Below, piece after piece: positions 1 through 6,305 of a stretch of DNA of 13,042 nucleotides. Location of the stretch: assembly GCA_019243595.1 (NCBI GenBank), contig JAFAUA010000368.1, positions 1 through 13,042 of the forward strand. Reading direction: 5' to 3'. The stretch's first letter is position 1. The number at the start of each line of letters is the position of its first letter. Below the pieces are notes generated by a model. That model did not search any database, was not told the DNA's origin, and saw only the letters and a program-made list of their open reading frames with translations. This stretch comes from Acidimicrobiia bacterium. GTDB lineage: Bacteria > Actinomycetota > Acidimicrobiia > Acidimicrobiales > AC-14. The translations under genes and the position numbers were made by a program.

Positions 1-583
1 GGTCGAGCAGCGTGCGGAACAGCGGCTCGAGGTCGACGCCCTCCTTTTCGGGATCCATCGACGCCTGCCCGGCCCGGGCGTTGCAGTAGACGATCGGGAA
101 CTCGATGTGATGTTCCTGGGCGTCGAGGTCGATGAACAGCTGGTACACCTCGTCGACGACGTCCTTGATGCGGGCGTCGGGGCGGTCGACCTTGTTGATC
201 ACGAGCACCACCGGCAGGTGGTTCTCCAGGGCCTTGCGCAGCACGAAGCGCGTCTGCGGGAGCGGGCCCTCGCTGGCGTCGACCAGCAGGAGGACACCGT
301 CGACCATCGCCAGGCCCCTCTCCACCTCACCGCCGAAGTCGGCGTGGCCGGGCGTGTCGACGATGTTGATCTTCACGTCGCCGTATTGCACCGCGACGTT
401 CTTGGCCAGGATGGTGATGCCCTTCTCCCGCTCGAGGTCCATCGAGTCGAGGACCCGTTCGGCGACCTCCTGGTTGGCGCGGAACGCACCCGACTGCCAG
501 AGCATGGCGTCGACGAGAGTCGTCTTCCCGTGGTCGACGTGGGCCACGATGGCGACGTTGCGGAGGTCAGATCGGATAGGCAT
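1..583 (-). CDS. typA: TypA/BipA translational GTPase, N-terminal part (3' end outside window)
   Basis: Ribosome-associated GTPase of the elongation-factor family, linked in other bacteria to ribosome assembly and stress growth; cytoplasmic. About 194 codons are present. All GTPase motifs in this part are intact: G1 AHVDHGKT at residues 14-21, a switch I segment EKGITI at 53-58, G3 DTPGH at 76-80 and G4 NKVD at 130-133. The stretch [19 protein letters not shown], the GGEVER just after G3, and PQTRFVL at 109-115 are typical of TypA rather than EF-G or LepA. The ATG at 583 is chosen because it puts the G1 motif at the usual distance from the N-terminus. No clear Shine-Dalgarno precedes it. It is divergent from the VOC gene with only 29 bases between the two starts. 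The C-terminal domains lie beyond the left edge. Confidence 0.96.
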   Translation of the reverse strand, partial: MPIRSDLRNVAIVAHVDHGKTTLVDAMLWQSGAFRANQEVAERVLDSMDLEREKGITILAKNVAVQYGDVKINIVDTPGHADFGGEVERGLAMVDGVLLLVDASEGPLPQTRFVLRKALENHLPVVLVINKVDRPDARIKDVVDEVYQLFIDLDAQEHHIEFPIVYCNARAGQASMDPEKEGVDLEPLFRTLLD

Positions 584-612
584 GGGAACTGTCCACAGTA
601 GAAACAACGGGC

Positions 613-1011
613 ATGGAGCTTCGCTTCCTGTACGTCGGCTCGGACGACACGTCCGCCGACCTGGCTGCCTGGCTGCGGATCCCGGGTGCGACGATGCGGT
701 GGCGGTTCCACGCCTTCAGTGCCGATGTGGCGGCCGTCGACCTGGGTAGTCCTCCCCTCGTGCTGATCGCCGATCACAGGCCCGCGGGGTCGGTGCTGCC
801 GATCTACGCCGTCGACGACCTCGCGGCAGCGACGGCGGACCTCGTTGGCGGTGGCTGGACCGTCGAGCTCGGTCCCATGGGGACGCCCGAGGGTGACGCC
901 ACCGCACTGGTGGATCCAAGCGGGACGGCGATCGCCGTCCTGCAGGTCGACCGCCCCGGTGCCATGGACGCTGCCTTCGCCGACGAAGCCAACACCCACG
1001 CCATTCGCTGA
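613..1011 (+). CDS. VOC (glyoxalase/bleomycin-resistance fold) small protein
   Basis: A 132-residue protein that looks like a single vicinal-oxygen-chelate module pair. Supporting signs are the N-terminal strand [12 protein letters not shown], the central segment [21 protein letters not shown] (residues about 61-81), which is the usual beta-alpha transition starting the second module, and a C-terminal [11 protein letters not shown] (about 101-111), the common end of VOC domains. I cannot identify a full metal-binding set, so an enzymatic role is not shown and the substrate is unknown. Its stop codon overlaps the ATG of the next gene by one base (TGATG), so the two are probably co-transcribed and translationally coupled. 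No strong Shine-Dalgarno is seen. The family call is moderately sure; function is not assigned. Confidence 0.75.
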   Translation: MELRFLYVGSDDTSADLAAWLRIPGATMRWRFHAFSADVAAVDLGSPPLVLIADHRPAGSVLPIYAVDDLAAATADLVGGGWTVELGPMGTPEGDATALVDPSGTAIAVLQVDRPGAMDAAFADEANTHAIR

Positions 1012-1415
1012 TGCTCACCGTTCACTGGTCGACCGTCCGGTTGTTCATCCACGTGCTGGCGGCGACGGTCTGGGTCGGCGGTCAACTGACCCTCGCCGGG
1101 CTCGTCCCCGGTCTGCGCGCCATCTCCCCGGACGCGCCGCGCACGGTCGCCCGCCGGTTCAACCGGATTGCCTGGCCCGCCTTCGTGGTCCTCGTGGCCA
1201 CCGGGATCTGGAACATCGCCGCCGTCCACGCCAGCTTCCACGGTGCCTACGGGGTCACCCTGATGGTGAAGATCGGCGTCGTGGCCGCCTCGGGGCTGAG
1301 CGCCTTCCTCCATTCCACGGCCCGGTCGAAGGCCGGGCTGGCCGCCTGGGGCGCCATCGCCGGGCTCTCCGCCCTCGCCGCCCTCTTCCTGGGGATCCTC
1401 CTGGCCAGGGGTTAA
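1011..1415 (+). CDS. CopD-like four-helix integral membrane protein
   Basis: A 134-residue hydrophobic protein with four predicted membrane helices at about residues 8-31, 54-73, 82-101 and 108-131. The first helix carries LFIHVLAATVWVGGQL, with His14 and a Trp-Val-Gly-Gly turn, and the second starts after ARRFNRIAWP. This pattern resembles the CopD/PF05425 type of small membrane proteins seen in actinobacteria. His14 and His101 sit at or near membrane faces and could bind heme or copper, but that is inference. The ATG overlaps the stop of the VOC gene by one base, so expression is probably coupled. Nothing nearby is a copper gene (no CopC or copper ATPase), so a copper-resistance role should not be assumed. 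Confidence 0.72.
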   Translation: MLTVHWSTVRLFIHVLAATVWVGGQLTLAGLVPGLRAISPDAPRTVARRFNRIAWPAFVVLVATGIWNIAAVHASFHGAYGVTLMVKIGVVAASGLSAFLHSTARSKAGLAAWGAIAGLSALAALFLGILLARG

Positions 1416-1426
1416 GAACGGGGAAA

Positions 1427-1452
1427 GGGGGCACTTCGCGTTCCAGTCCCCC
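1427..1452 (+). terminator. G/C hairpin after the CopD-like gene, no U-tract
   Basis: Twelve bases past the CopD-like stop, GGGGG at 1427-1431 pairs with CCCCC at 1448-1452, and ACT/AGT extends the stem across one unpaired base. No run of T follows, so it is at best a weak intrinsic terminator. It could equally be structure in the leader of the GGDEF-EAL gene, whose start is 25 bases downstream. Confidence 0.3.
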
Positions 1453-1476
1453 TCGCTCGAGGCCGATATCTGACAG

Positions 1477-3489
1477 GTGAGGGAGCGGAGGCGCGCTCGG
1501 AGTTCGGTCAAACGCCTCTTTGGCGTGCACGCGGCCATCAGCCTTATCCCCGTGCTCGTCCTCGGCGCCGCCCTGGCCCTCAACTTCAAGTCCGAGGCCC
1601 AGCGCCGGGGCCTCAACGAAGGCGAGTCCCAGGCAACGCTGGTGGCGCAGACCGGCGTGGAACCCCTGTTTCCCGAGGGCAACCCGGTGAGCACGGCGTT
1701 GACCCAGACCCAGCGCGAGAGCCTGACGCGACTCGCGTCGAACAAGACAATCCTCCGTTTGCGGCTGCGCGACCTCGCCGGCCACGTCGTCTGGAGTGGC
1801 GACGAATCGGGGATGAACGCCGCGCCCGAGCACGAGGCAATCGAAGCGGCGTCCGGCGGACCGGTGGCCAAGCTGACCCACCTCAACGCCGACGCCAACG
1901 ACGAGGGCCCGACCGGGGTCCAGGCCGTCGAGGTCTACCGGGCGCTGGAGGCGGGCGACCCGTCCCACCGCATCGGGGTGCTCGAGATCTACCTGCCGTA
2001 CGCGCCGATCAACCAGGAGGTCAGCGCCGGACTGCACACCCTCTACCGCGACCTCGGGATCGGCCTCGGCGCGCTGTACCTCACGCTGCTCGTCATCTCG
2101 ATCTCGATGGGCCGGGGCCTCCGCCAGGAGGTGAAGTTCAACGCTTTCCTCGCCGAGCACGACCACCTCACCGACCTGCCCAACCGCACGCTCTTCCACC
2201 GGCGGGCGGCGGCTGCGCTCAAGAAGGCACGGCGCAGTCAACCGGTCGTCATCGCCATCATCGACCTCGACCGGTTCAAGGACGTCAACGACACGCTCGG
2301 CCATCACAACGGCGACCGTCTCCTCGCCGAGCTAGCGCGGCGTCTGGACGTCAACACCCGTCCGGAGGACACTGTCGCCCGCCTCGGGGGCGACGAGTTC
2401 GGCGTCATCCTCACTGGTGCCACGGATCCGGAAGAAGCGCTCTGGCGGCTGCGCGAAGTCATCGACCGCGAGGTCGAGGTCAGCGGGCTGCCGCTGTCGC
2501 TCGAGAGCAGCGTCGGCTACGTCGTCGCTCCCGAGGACGGCAACAACGTCGACGACCTCCTCCAGCGCGCCGACGTCGCCATGTACGTCGCCAAGGGCGC
2601 GCACTCGGGGGTCGTGCGCTACGACGCCGAGCAGGACGACTACGACGCGGCCAAGCTCGGGCTCATCGCCGAGCTCCGCCAGGCCATCGACGCCGGCCAG
2701 CTCGTGCTCCACTATCAGCCCAAGGCCGCCATCGGCGACGGCAAGGTCGAAGCGTTCGAGGCGCTCGTGCGCTGGGAGCACCCGGTGCGCGGCCTCGTGT
2801 ATCCCGACAGCTTCATCCCCGTCGCCGAACAGACCGACCTCATCGACAAGCTCACCGACTGGGTGTTGGCCACGGCCCTGGAAGACGTCAAGACCATGGG
2901 ACGCGGGCGTGCTGGTCTCGCGGTGGCCGTCAACGTGTCGGCACGCAGCCTGAGCAAGCCCGACTTCGCGGACCGGGTGCAGGCTTCGCTCGAGCGCGCT
3001 GGAGTGCCCGCCACGCGCTTGATCGTCGAGATCACCGAGACCGCCCTGATCGCCGACCCCGAGCGGGCCGGGGCGGCACTCGCGCAGCTCGACGCAGCCG
3101 GCGTCCGCGTCAGCATCGACGACTTCGGCCAGGGCCAGACGTCACTCGGCTACCTGTCGAACCTCCCCGTGCACGAGCTCAAGATCGACAAGAGCTTCGT
3201 GTTCGACATGCTCACCAACCCGGCCCACGCGGCCATCGTGCGGTCGATCGTCGACCTCGGCCACAACCTGCAGCTGCGCGTCGTCGCCGAGGGGGTCGAA
3301 AGCGACGCCGTGCTCGGCGGTCTGCGCAAGGCGGGCTGCGACGTCGCCCAGGGCTATCTCCTCGCCCGCCCGATGCCCCTCGCCAAGCTCGAGGCCTGGC
3401 TGGCCGACCCCGCGCGCCGGGGCGGCCGGAGCGCGAAGTCGGCGCGTCGCCGCCCGGTGACGGCGAAGCGCAAGGTTCGCGTCGGCTAG
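1477..3489 (+). CDS. Membrane-anchored GGDEF-EAL protein (cyclic di-GMP synthesis/hydrolysis)
   Basis: A 670-residue bifunctional-type cyclic di-GMP protein. Order: basic N-terminus, membrane helix about 17-35, extracytoplasmic region about 36-192 with no family I recognise, second helix about 194-211, GGDEF domain about 220-385, EAL domain about 400-645, and a basic tail rich in Arg and Lys. The diguanylate cyclase site GGDEF is intact at 304-308. RPED at 295-298, five residues before it, is a complete RxxD inhibitory site. The EAL side keeps EALVRW (Glu428), NVSARSL, EITETAL, DDFGQGQ, KIDKSF, AEGVES and AQGYL, so the phosphodiesterase residues also appear complete. GTG at 1477 is the first possible start, because an in-frame TGA lies two codons upstream, and it retains the positive residues before helix one. 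No good Shine-Dalgarno is visible. The gene ends three bases from the convergent MarR gene. Confidence 0.95.
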   Translation: MRERRRARSSVKRLFGVHAAISLIPVLVLGAALALNFKSEAQRRGLNEGESQATLVAQTGVEPLFPEGNPVSTALTQTQRESLTRLASNKTILRLRLRDLAGHVVWSGDESGMNAAPEHEAIEAASGGPVAKLTHLNADANDEGPTGVQAVEVYRALEAGDPSHRIGVLEIYLPYAPINQEVSAGLHTLYRDLGIGLGALYLTLLVISISMGRGLRQEVKFNAFLAEHDHLTDLPNRTLFHRRAAAALKKARRSQPVVIAIIDLDRFKDVNDTLGHHNGDRLLAELARRLDVNTRPEDTVARLGGDEFGVILTGATDPEEALWRLREVIDREVEVSGLPLSLESSVGYVVAPEDGNNVDDLLQRADVAMYVAKGAHSGVVRYDAEQDDYDAAKLGLIAELRQAIDAGQLVLHYQPKAAIGDGKVEAFEALVRWEHPVRGLVYPDSFIPVAEQTDLIDKLTDWVLATALEDVKTMGRGRAGLAVAVNVSARSLSKPDFADRVQASLERAGVPATRLIVEITETALIADPERAGAALAQLDAAGVRVSIDDFGQGQTSLGYLSNLPVHELKIDKSFVFDMLTNPAHAAIVRSIVDLGHNLQLRVVAEGVESDAVLGGLRKAGCDVAQGYLLARPMPLAKLEAWLADPARRGGRSAKSARRRPVTAKRKVRVG

Positions 3490-3492
3490 GAG

Positions 3493-3996
3493 CTAGCGGG
3501 CCTTGGCGGGCTCGCGCTCGCCGACCCCGCAGACGCGAGCGGCGGCGTCGGGGTGCACGTCCTGCAGCACGCGGCTGAGGACGTCGGCGAGCATGTCGGC
3601 CTCGTCGTCGCTGAGGTGGCGGCCGAAGTGCTGTTCGACGCCGCGGAGGTGCACCGGCGCCGCCGCCCGCAGGCGCGAGCGCCCAGCGGGGGTGATCACC
3701 GCGTTCCATCCACGCCGGTCGCTCGGGCACTGCTCTCGCTTCACCAGCCCGTCGGCCTCCATGCGGTCGACCAGGCGCGTCACGCCAGATGGCGTGAGCA
3801 GCAGACTGCCGGCCAGCTCGCCCATCCGCATCCGGCCCTCGGGTGCCTGGCCCAGCCAGAGCAGGACCTCGTACCAGGGAAGGGGCAACCCCTTCTCCTC
3901 CTGCAACTCTTCGCCGAGGCGCCCGACGAGGGCCGCGTGGCTGGCCAGAAAGGCGCGCCACGCCGCCGTACGCCGTTCATCGAGCTTCTGCGCCAT
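3493..3996 (-). CDS. MarR-family winged-helix transcriptional regulator
   Basis: A 167-residue cytoplasmic DNA-binding protein. The winged helix spans about residues 38-110, with recognition-helix region GELAGSLLLTPSGVTRLVDR (59-78) and the wing signature CPSDRRGWNAVITPAGR (90-106). Outer helices at both ends would form the dimer. Cys90 sits just before the wing; a Cys-Pro here is common in actinobacterial members, so redox sensing is possible but not shown. The start is the ATG at 3996. It is divergent from the YceI gene, the classic arrangement for a MarR protein acting on its own and the neighbouring promoter through a shared intergenic operator. Ligand unknown. The Ala/Arg-rich tail after residue 150 is non-conserved. 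Confidence 0.92.
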   Translation of the reverse strand: MAQKLDERRTAAWRAFLASHAALVGRLGEELQEEKGLPLPWYEVLLWLGQAPEGRMRMGELAGSLLLTPSGVTRLVDRMEADGLVKREQCPSDRRGWNAVITPAGRSRLRAAAPVHLRGVEQHFGRHLSDDEADMLADVLSRVLQDVHPDAAARVCGVGEREPAKAR

Positions 3997-4040
3997 AGCT
4001 GAATTCTACCCCCGCTTCCGGAAAATTTGTTGCTCGGAAT

Positions 4041-4062
4041 AATGTTGTGTATGCAAACAGTT
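4041..4062. promoter_or_regulatory. Candidate MarR operator between marR-type and YceI genes
   Basis: The 104-base divergent intergenic region (3997-4100) is clearly AT-richer than its surroundings. It contains an imperfect inverted repeat with arms AATGTT and AACAGT (one mismatch) around a 9-base centre, and the inner TGTT/AACA arms match perfectly. Arm size and spacing suit a MarR dimer. A shorter exact repeat, AAAC-A-GTTT, overlaps its right half. A possible but poor promoter for YceI (TTGTTG at 4027, TATGCA at 4050, 17 apart) would be covered by the site. The assignment is inference. Confidence 0.4.
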
Positions 4063-4100
4063 TACTTCCTCGTACGCCGTAGAACCCACGAGGAGGAGCC

Positions 4101-4682
4101 ATGTCCACCACCGAAGCGCAGCTGGTCCGCACCCACCAGGGCCGGGACGTCCCCGCGCCCGGGACCTATGTCATCGACACGAGCCACAGCTCCGTCGAGT
4201 TCGTCGCCCGTCACCTGGGGCTCTCCAAGGTCCGGGGCCATTTCACGAACTTCTCGGGCGACATCCAGATCGCCGAGAACCCCGAGGAGTCCTCGGTTGA
4301 GGTCGACGTCGACGTGGCCAGCGTCGAGTCCGCCGACGCCCGTCGTGACGAGCATCTCCGCAGCCCCGACTTCTTCCACGTGGAGGAGCACCCGAGCATG
4401 TCGTTCAAGTCGACGAGCGTAACGCCTGTTGACGACGGCACTTGGCAGGTCGGCGGCCTGCTGACCATCCGGGGTGTCACCCACCCGGTCGTGCTCGAGA
4501 CCGAGTTCGAGGGCGGCGAGAACACCCCCTTCGGCGACCAGCGCATCGGCTTCTCGGCGAGCACCGAGATCAACCGCGAGGACTGGGACCTCGGTTGGAA
4601 CGCCGTCCTCGAGAGCGGCGGCCTCCTGGTCGGCAAGAAGATCAAGATCGACCTGAACGTCGAGGCCATCCGCCAGAGCTGA
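4101..4682 (+). CDS. YceI-family lipocalin-like isoprenoid-binding protein
   Basis: A 193-residue protein of the YceI family, whose members form an extended lipocalin-like barrel that binds long isoprenoid chains. Family landmarks are YVIDTSHSSVEFVARHLGLS near residue 23, VRGHFTNFSG (about 44-53), the RRDEHLRSPDFF segment (about 81-92), and a C-terminal GLLVGKKIKIDLNVEA strand. No signal peptide is present, unlike the periplasmic Escherichia coli protein, so it is predicted cytoplasmic, as is usual in actinobacteria. The ATG is preceded by a strong Shine-Dalgarno (AGGAGGAG at 4091-4098). It is divergent from the MarR gene, its probable regulator, and is followed 17 bases later by the dioxygenase-like gene. 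Confidence 0.94.
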   Translation: MSTTEAQLVRTHQGRDVPAPGTYVIDTSHSSVEFVARHLGLSKVRGHFTNFSGDIQIAENPEESSVEVDVDVASVESADARRDEHLRSPDFFHVEEHPSMSFKSTSVTPVDDGTWQVGGLLTIRGVTHPVVLETEFEGGENTPFGDQRIGFSASTEINREDWDLGWNAVLESGGLLVGKKIKIDLNVEAIRQS

Positions 4683-4701
4683 CCCGCCAGAATGGGCGGG
4701 T
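4682..4701 (+). promoter_or_regulatory. Hairpin covering the GTG start of the dioxygenase-like gene
   Basis: ACCCGCC (4682-4688) and GGCGGGT (4695-4701) form a perfect 7-bp stem with the loop AGAATG. The left arm begins on the last base of the YceI stop codon and the right arm contains the first two bases of the next gene's GTG. Ribosomes finishing YceI would cover the left arm and could open the stem, so translational coupling is plausible. Without a T-run it is unlikely to be a good terminator. Confidence 0.5.
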
Positions 4702-5437
4702 GGCCGACGGCCTGACCGCCCAGCAGCGCTACTTCTTCGACGTCTACGGCTACCTGGTGCTCGACGCCGTGCTCCCCCGGCGCGACGTCGAGCACCTGGA
4801 CGCCATGGTGGAAGCTCAGCGCCTGATGCCGGCGGGCCCCGACATCGGGAGCCAGCGCTTCGGCGACGAGTTCCTGCGCTGGGACCCGCTGTTCCGCACC
4901 CTGCTCGACCACCCCACGGTGCTGCCGATCCTCCGGGACCTGCTCGGCGACCATCTGCGGCTCGATCACGCCTACGGGATCCGGATGGCTCCCGGGACAT
5001 CGGGCCTCGGTCTCCACGGAGGCGGCACGCCGTTCGACCCGTCGCAGTACTACCTGCACCGCGGCGGCCGCATGTACAACGGGCTGACCACGGTGACGTG
5101 GACGCTCGTCGACAGCGCGCCCGGCCAGGGCGGGTTCGGGTGCATCCCCGGGAGCCACAAGGCCGACGAGCACCTCCCGCCGGAGATCCCCACCGAGTGG
5201 GTGCGCGAGGTGCCGCTCGCCGCCGGGTCGGTTCTCGTCTTCACCGAGGCCCTCACCCACTGCACGATCCCCTGGACTGCGCCCTACGAGCGCCGGGCCG
5301 TGCTCTTCAAGTACTCCCCCGGCCACCTGGCGTGGAACCAGTACAAGGAGCCGCACCGCGCCCTGTGGCGGTCACTGACCGCCCAGCAGCGGCGACTGTT
5401 CCAGCCGCCGTCGATCGCCCCCCACGAACCGATCTAG
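4700..5437 (+). CDS. Phytanoyl-CoA dioxygenase (PhyH)-like Fe(II)/2-oxoglutarate protein
   Basis: A 245-residue PhyH-family protein. It opens with a typical LTAQQRYFFDVYGYLVL, contains WTLVDSAPGQGGFGCIPGSHK in the jelly-roll core, and has the distal LTHCTIPW with His187 followed by Arg198/Arg199, which would hold the co-substrate. The proximal metal motif reads His106-Gly-Gly where the classic family has His-x-Asp/Glu, so the usual acidic ligand is missing at that spot. Asp113 or another residue may serve, or the chemistry may differ. Substrate unknown. The reading frame stays open far back into YceI, but residues before the GTG at 4700 are YceI out of frame; this GTG is the only sensible start, although its Shine-Dalgarno is weak. 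The stop overlaps the convergent rhodanese stop. Confidence 0.85.
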   Translation: MADGLTAQQRYFFDVYGYLVLDAVLPRRDVEHLDAMVEAQRLMPAGPDIGSQRFGDEFLRWDPLFRTLLDHPTVLPILRDLLGDHLRLDHAYGIRMAPGTSGLGLHGGGTPFDPSQYYLHRGGRMYNGLTTVTWTLVDSAPGQGGFGCIPGSHKADEHLPPEIPTEWVREVPLAAGSVLVFTEALTHCTIPWTAPYERRAVLFKYSPGHLAWNQYKEPHRALWRSLTAQQRRLFQPPSIAPHEPI

Positions 5438-5814
5438 GGCAGTGCCTTCCAGGCCTGGAATCCGCCCTCCAAATCGGTGGCGTTGACGAGCCCGAGGTCT
5501 TGCAGGGAGGCGGCGGCCAGGCTCGAGGCGTAGCCCTCGTCGCAGACGACGACGATCTGTCGGTCGTAGTCGCCGGCATCTGTGAGCCGGTGGGCGCTTG
5601 CGGGGTCGAGGCGCCACTCGAGCACGTTGCGCTCGACGACGACCGCGCCCGGCAGCTCGCCGTGCTCGCGGCGCTGCGCCTCGCTGCGGGTGTCGACGAC
5701 GAGGGCGCCAGCGGCCATTACCGCCGCCAGGTCCTCGGCCCGAACGCGCTCGGGAATCCGCCGGCGAGCCTCGGCGAGAACGTCGTCGATCGTCCGCTCG
5801 GCCACGGCCGTCAC
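5434..5814 (-). CDS. Single-domain rhodanese (sulfurtransferase)
   Basis: A 126-residue one-domain rhodanese that would carry sulfane sulfur as a cysteine persulfide. It has the CH2A-like start VVDTRSEAQRREHGELPGAV (residues 39-58), the active-site loop VVVCDEGYAS with catalytic Cys91, and the C-terminal LEGGFQAWKAL. The loop is of the six-residue type that accepts sulfur rather than the longer Cdc25/phosphatase type. It starts with GTG at 5814, overlapping the cysteine dioxygenase stop by four bases (GTGA), so translation is coupled. Cytoplasmic; no signal peptide. Context suggests a role in cysteine or sulfur breakdown. Its TAG stop overlaps the stop of the PhyH-like gene on the other strand through a CTAG palindrome. 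Confidence 0.92.
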   Translation of the reverse strand: MTAVAERTIDDVLAEARRRIPERVRAEDLAAVMAAGALVVDTRSEAQRREHGELPGAVVVERNVLEWRLDPASAHRLTDAGDYDRQIVVVCDEGYASSLAAASLQDLGLVNATDLEGGFQAWKALP

Positions 5815-6164
5815 GATACGGCTTCAGTTCGCAGCGGCGCCCGGCCCGACGCGTCGTAGAACGTCATCGTCGACAACGGTGGCGAGTACACGTGGATGCT
5901 CAGCGCCGGGGTGTCCGAGGCGTTGCCGACGTCGTGCAGCTGGCCACGCCGGACGACACCCGTCGAGCCCGCGCCCAGGTCGACAATCGAGCGCCGACTC
6001 TCGGGGAGCACCTCGCGCAGCTCACCGCGCACGACGACGAACGCACCCGCAGCCTCGCCGTGGTCGTGCATGCCGACGTGTTGGCCCGGCGCCCACCCGA
6101 GAAGCCACGCCTCGTAGAGGTCTGTCCTCAGGAGCCGTACGTGATGGCGGCGCACGTGGTCCAC
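5811..6164 (-). CDS. Cysteine dioxygenase family cupin (start uncertain, probably longer)
   Basis: A cupin of the cysteine dioxygenase type, which oxidises cysteine to cysteine sulfinate with O2 at a three-histidine iron. Numbered from the GTG at 6164, the ligands are His33 and His35 (HDHGEAAGAF) and His77 (LHDVGN). The tail SIHVYSPPLSTMTFYD contains the conserved active-site Tyr93. Gly40 occupies the place of the cross-link cysteine of mammalian enzymes, as is normal in bacteria. The frame upstream is open to 6263 and reads EIDQIALIAGGLAASDLWTA, which looks like the family's true N-terminus, yet it contains no ATG, GTG or TTG. An ATG at 6284 is in frame but followed by a TAG at 6264-6266. 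The protein therefore probably begins at a non-standard codon or the sequence holds an error. Coupled to the rhodanese by a four-base overlap. Confidence 0.85.
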   Translation of the reverse strand: MDHVRRHHVRLLRTDLYEAWLLGWAPGQHVGMHDHGEAAGAFVVVRGELREVLPESRRSIVDLGAGSTGVVRRGQLHDVGNASDTPALSIHVYSPPLSTMTFYDASGRAPLRTEAVS

Positions 6165-6209
6165 GCGTGCGTGAGCCGTCCACAGATCGCTCGCCGCGAG
6201 ACCCCCAGC

Positions 6210-6290
6210 GATCAGCGCTATCTGATCTATCTCTAGTATCTCTACTTGTCCGATAGACTTACACTAGATATGCCGACCCGGCATGCGCAA
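6210..6290 (-). promoter_or_regulatory. AT-rich control region of the cysteine dioxygenase-rhodanese pair
   Basis: An abrupt AT-rich patch in a GC-rich chromosome, upstream of the dioxygenase. Read on the minus strand it holds a possible promoter, TTGCGC (6290-6285) and TAGTGT (6266-6261) 18 apart. It also contains a perfect 6-bp hairpin ATGCCG-GGT-CGGCAT (6270-6284) and an inverted repeat GATCA-N8-TGATC (6210-6227). Two interlocking 6-bp inverted repeats are present as well: TCTATC with GATAGA, and TCTAGT with ACTAGA. The density of short repeats suggests an operator, but I cannot name the regulator. Part of the patch also reads as the conserved N-terminus of the dioxygenase. Confidence 0.45.
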
Positions 6291-6305
6291 GCCGAATGCA
6301 ACGCC

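Noticed and set aside
107..749. Two plus-strand frames over the 5' end of typA
   Set aside because: Antisense to an intact TypA GTPase domain; no motifs.
1451..1462. CCTCG-CT-CGAGG inverted repeat before the GGDEF-EAL gene
   Set aside because: The loop would be too short for the full stem, and such GC-rich palindromes are frequent by chance here.
804..2307. Long minus-strand frames (364 and 350 codons) across the CopD-like and GGDEF-EAL genes
   Set aside because: They cross several clear plus-strand genes and their translations are low-complexity mirror sequence.
4442..4699. N-terminal extension of the PhyH-like frame into YceI
   Set aside because: The residues are an out-of-frame reading of conserved YceI sequence, and the family N-terminus begins right after the GTG at 4700.
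6246..6274. Plus-strand promoter look-alike (TTGTCC, 17 bases, TATGCC)
   Set aside because: No plus-strand gene follows, and the hexamers match consensus poorly; the AT-rich patch makes chance matches likely.
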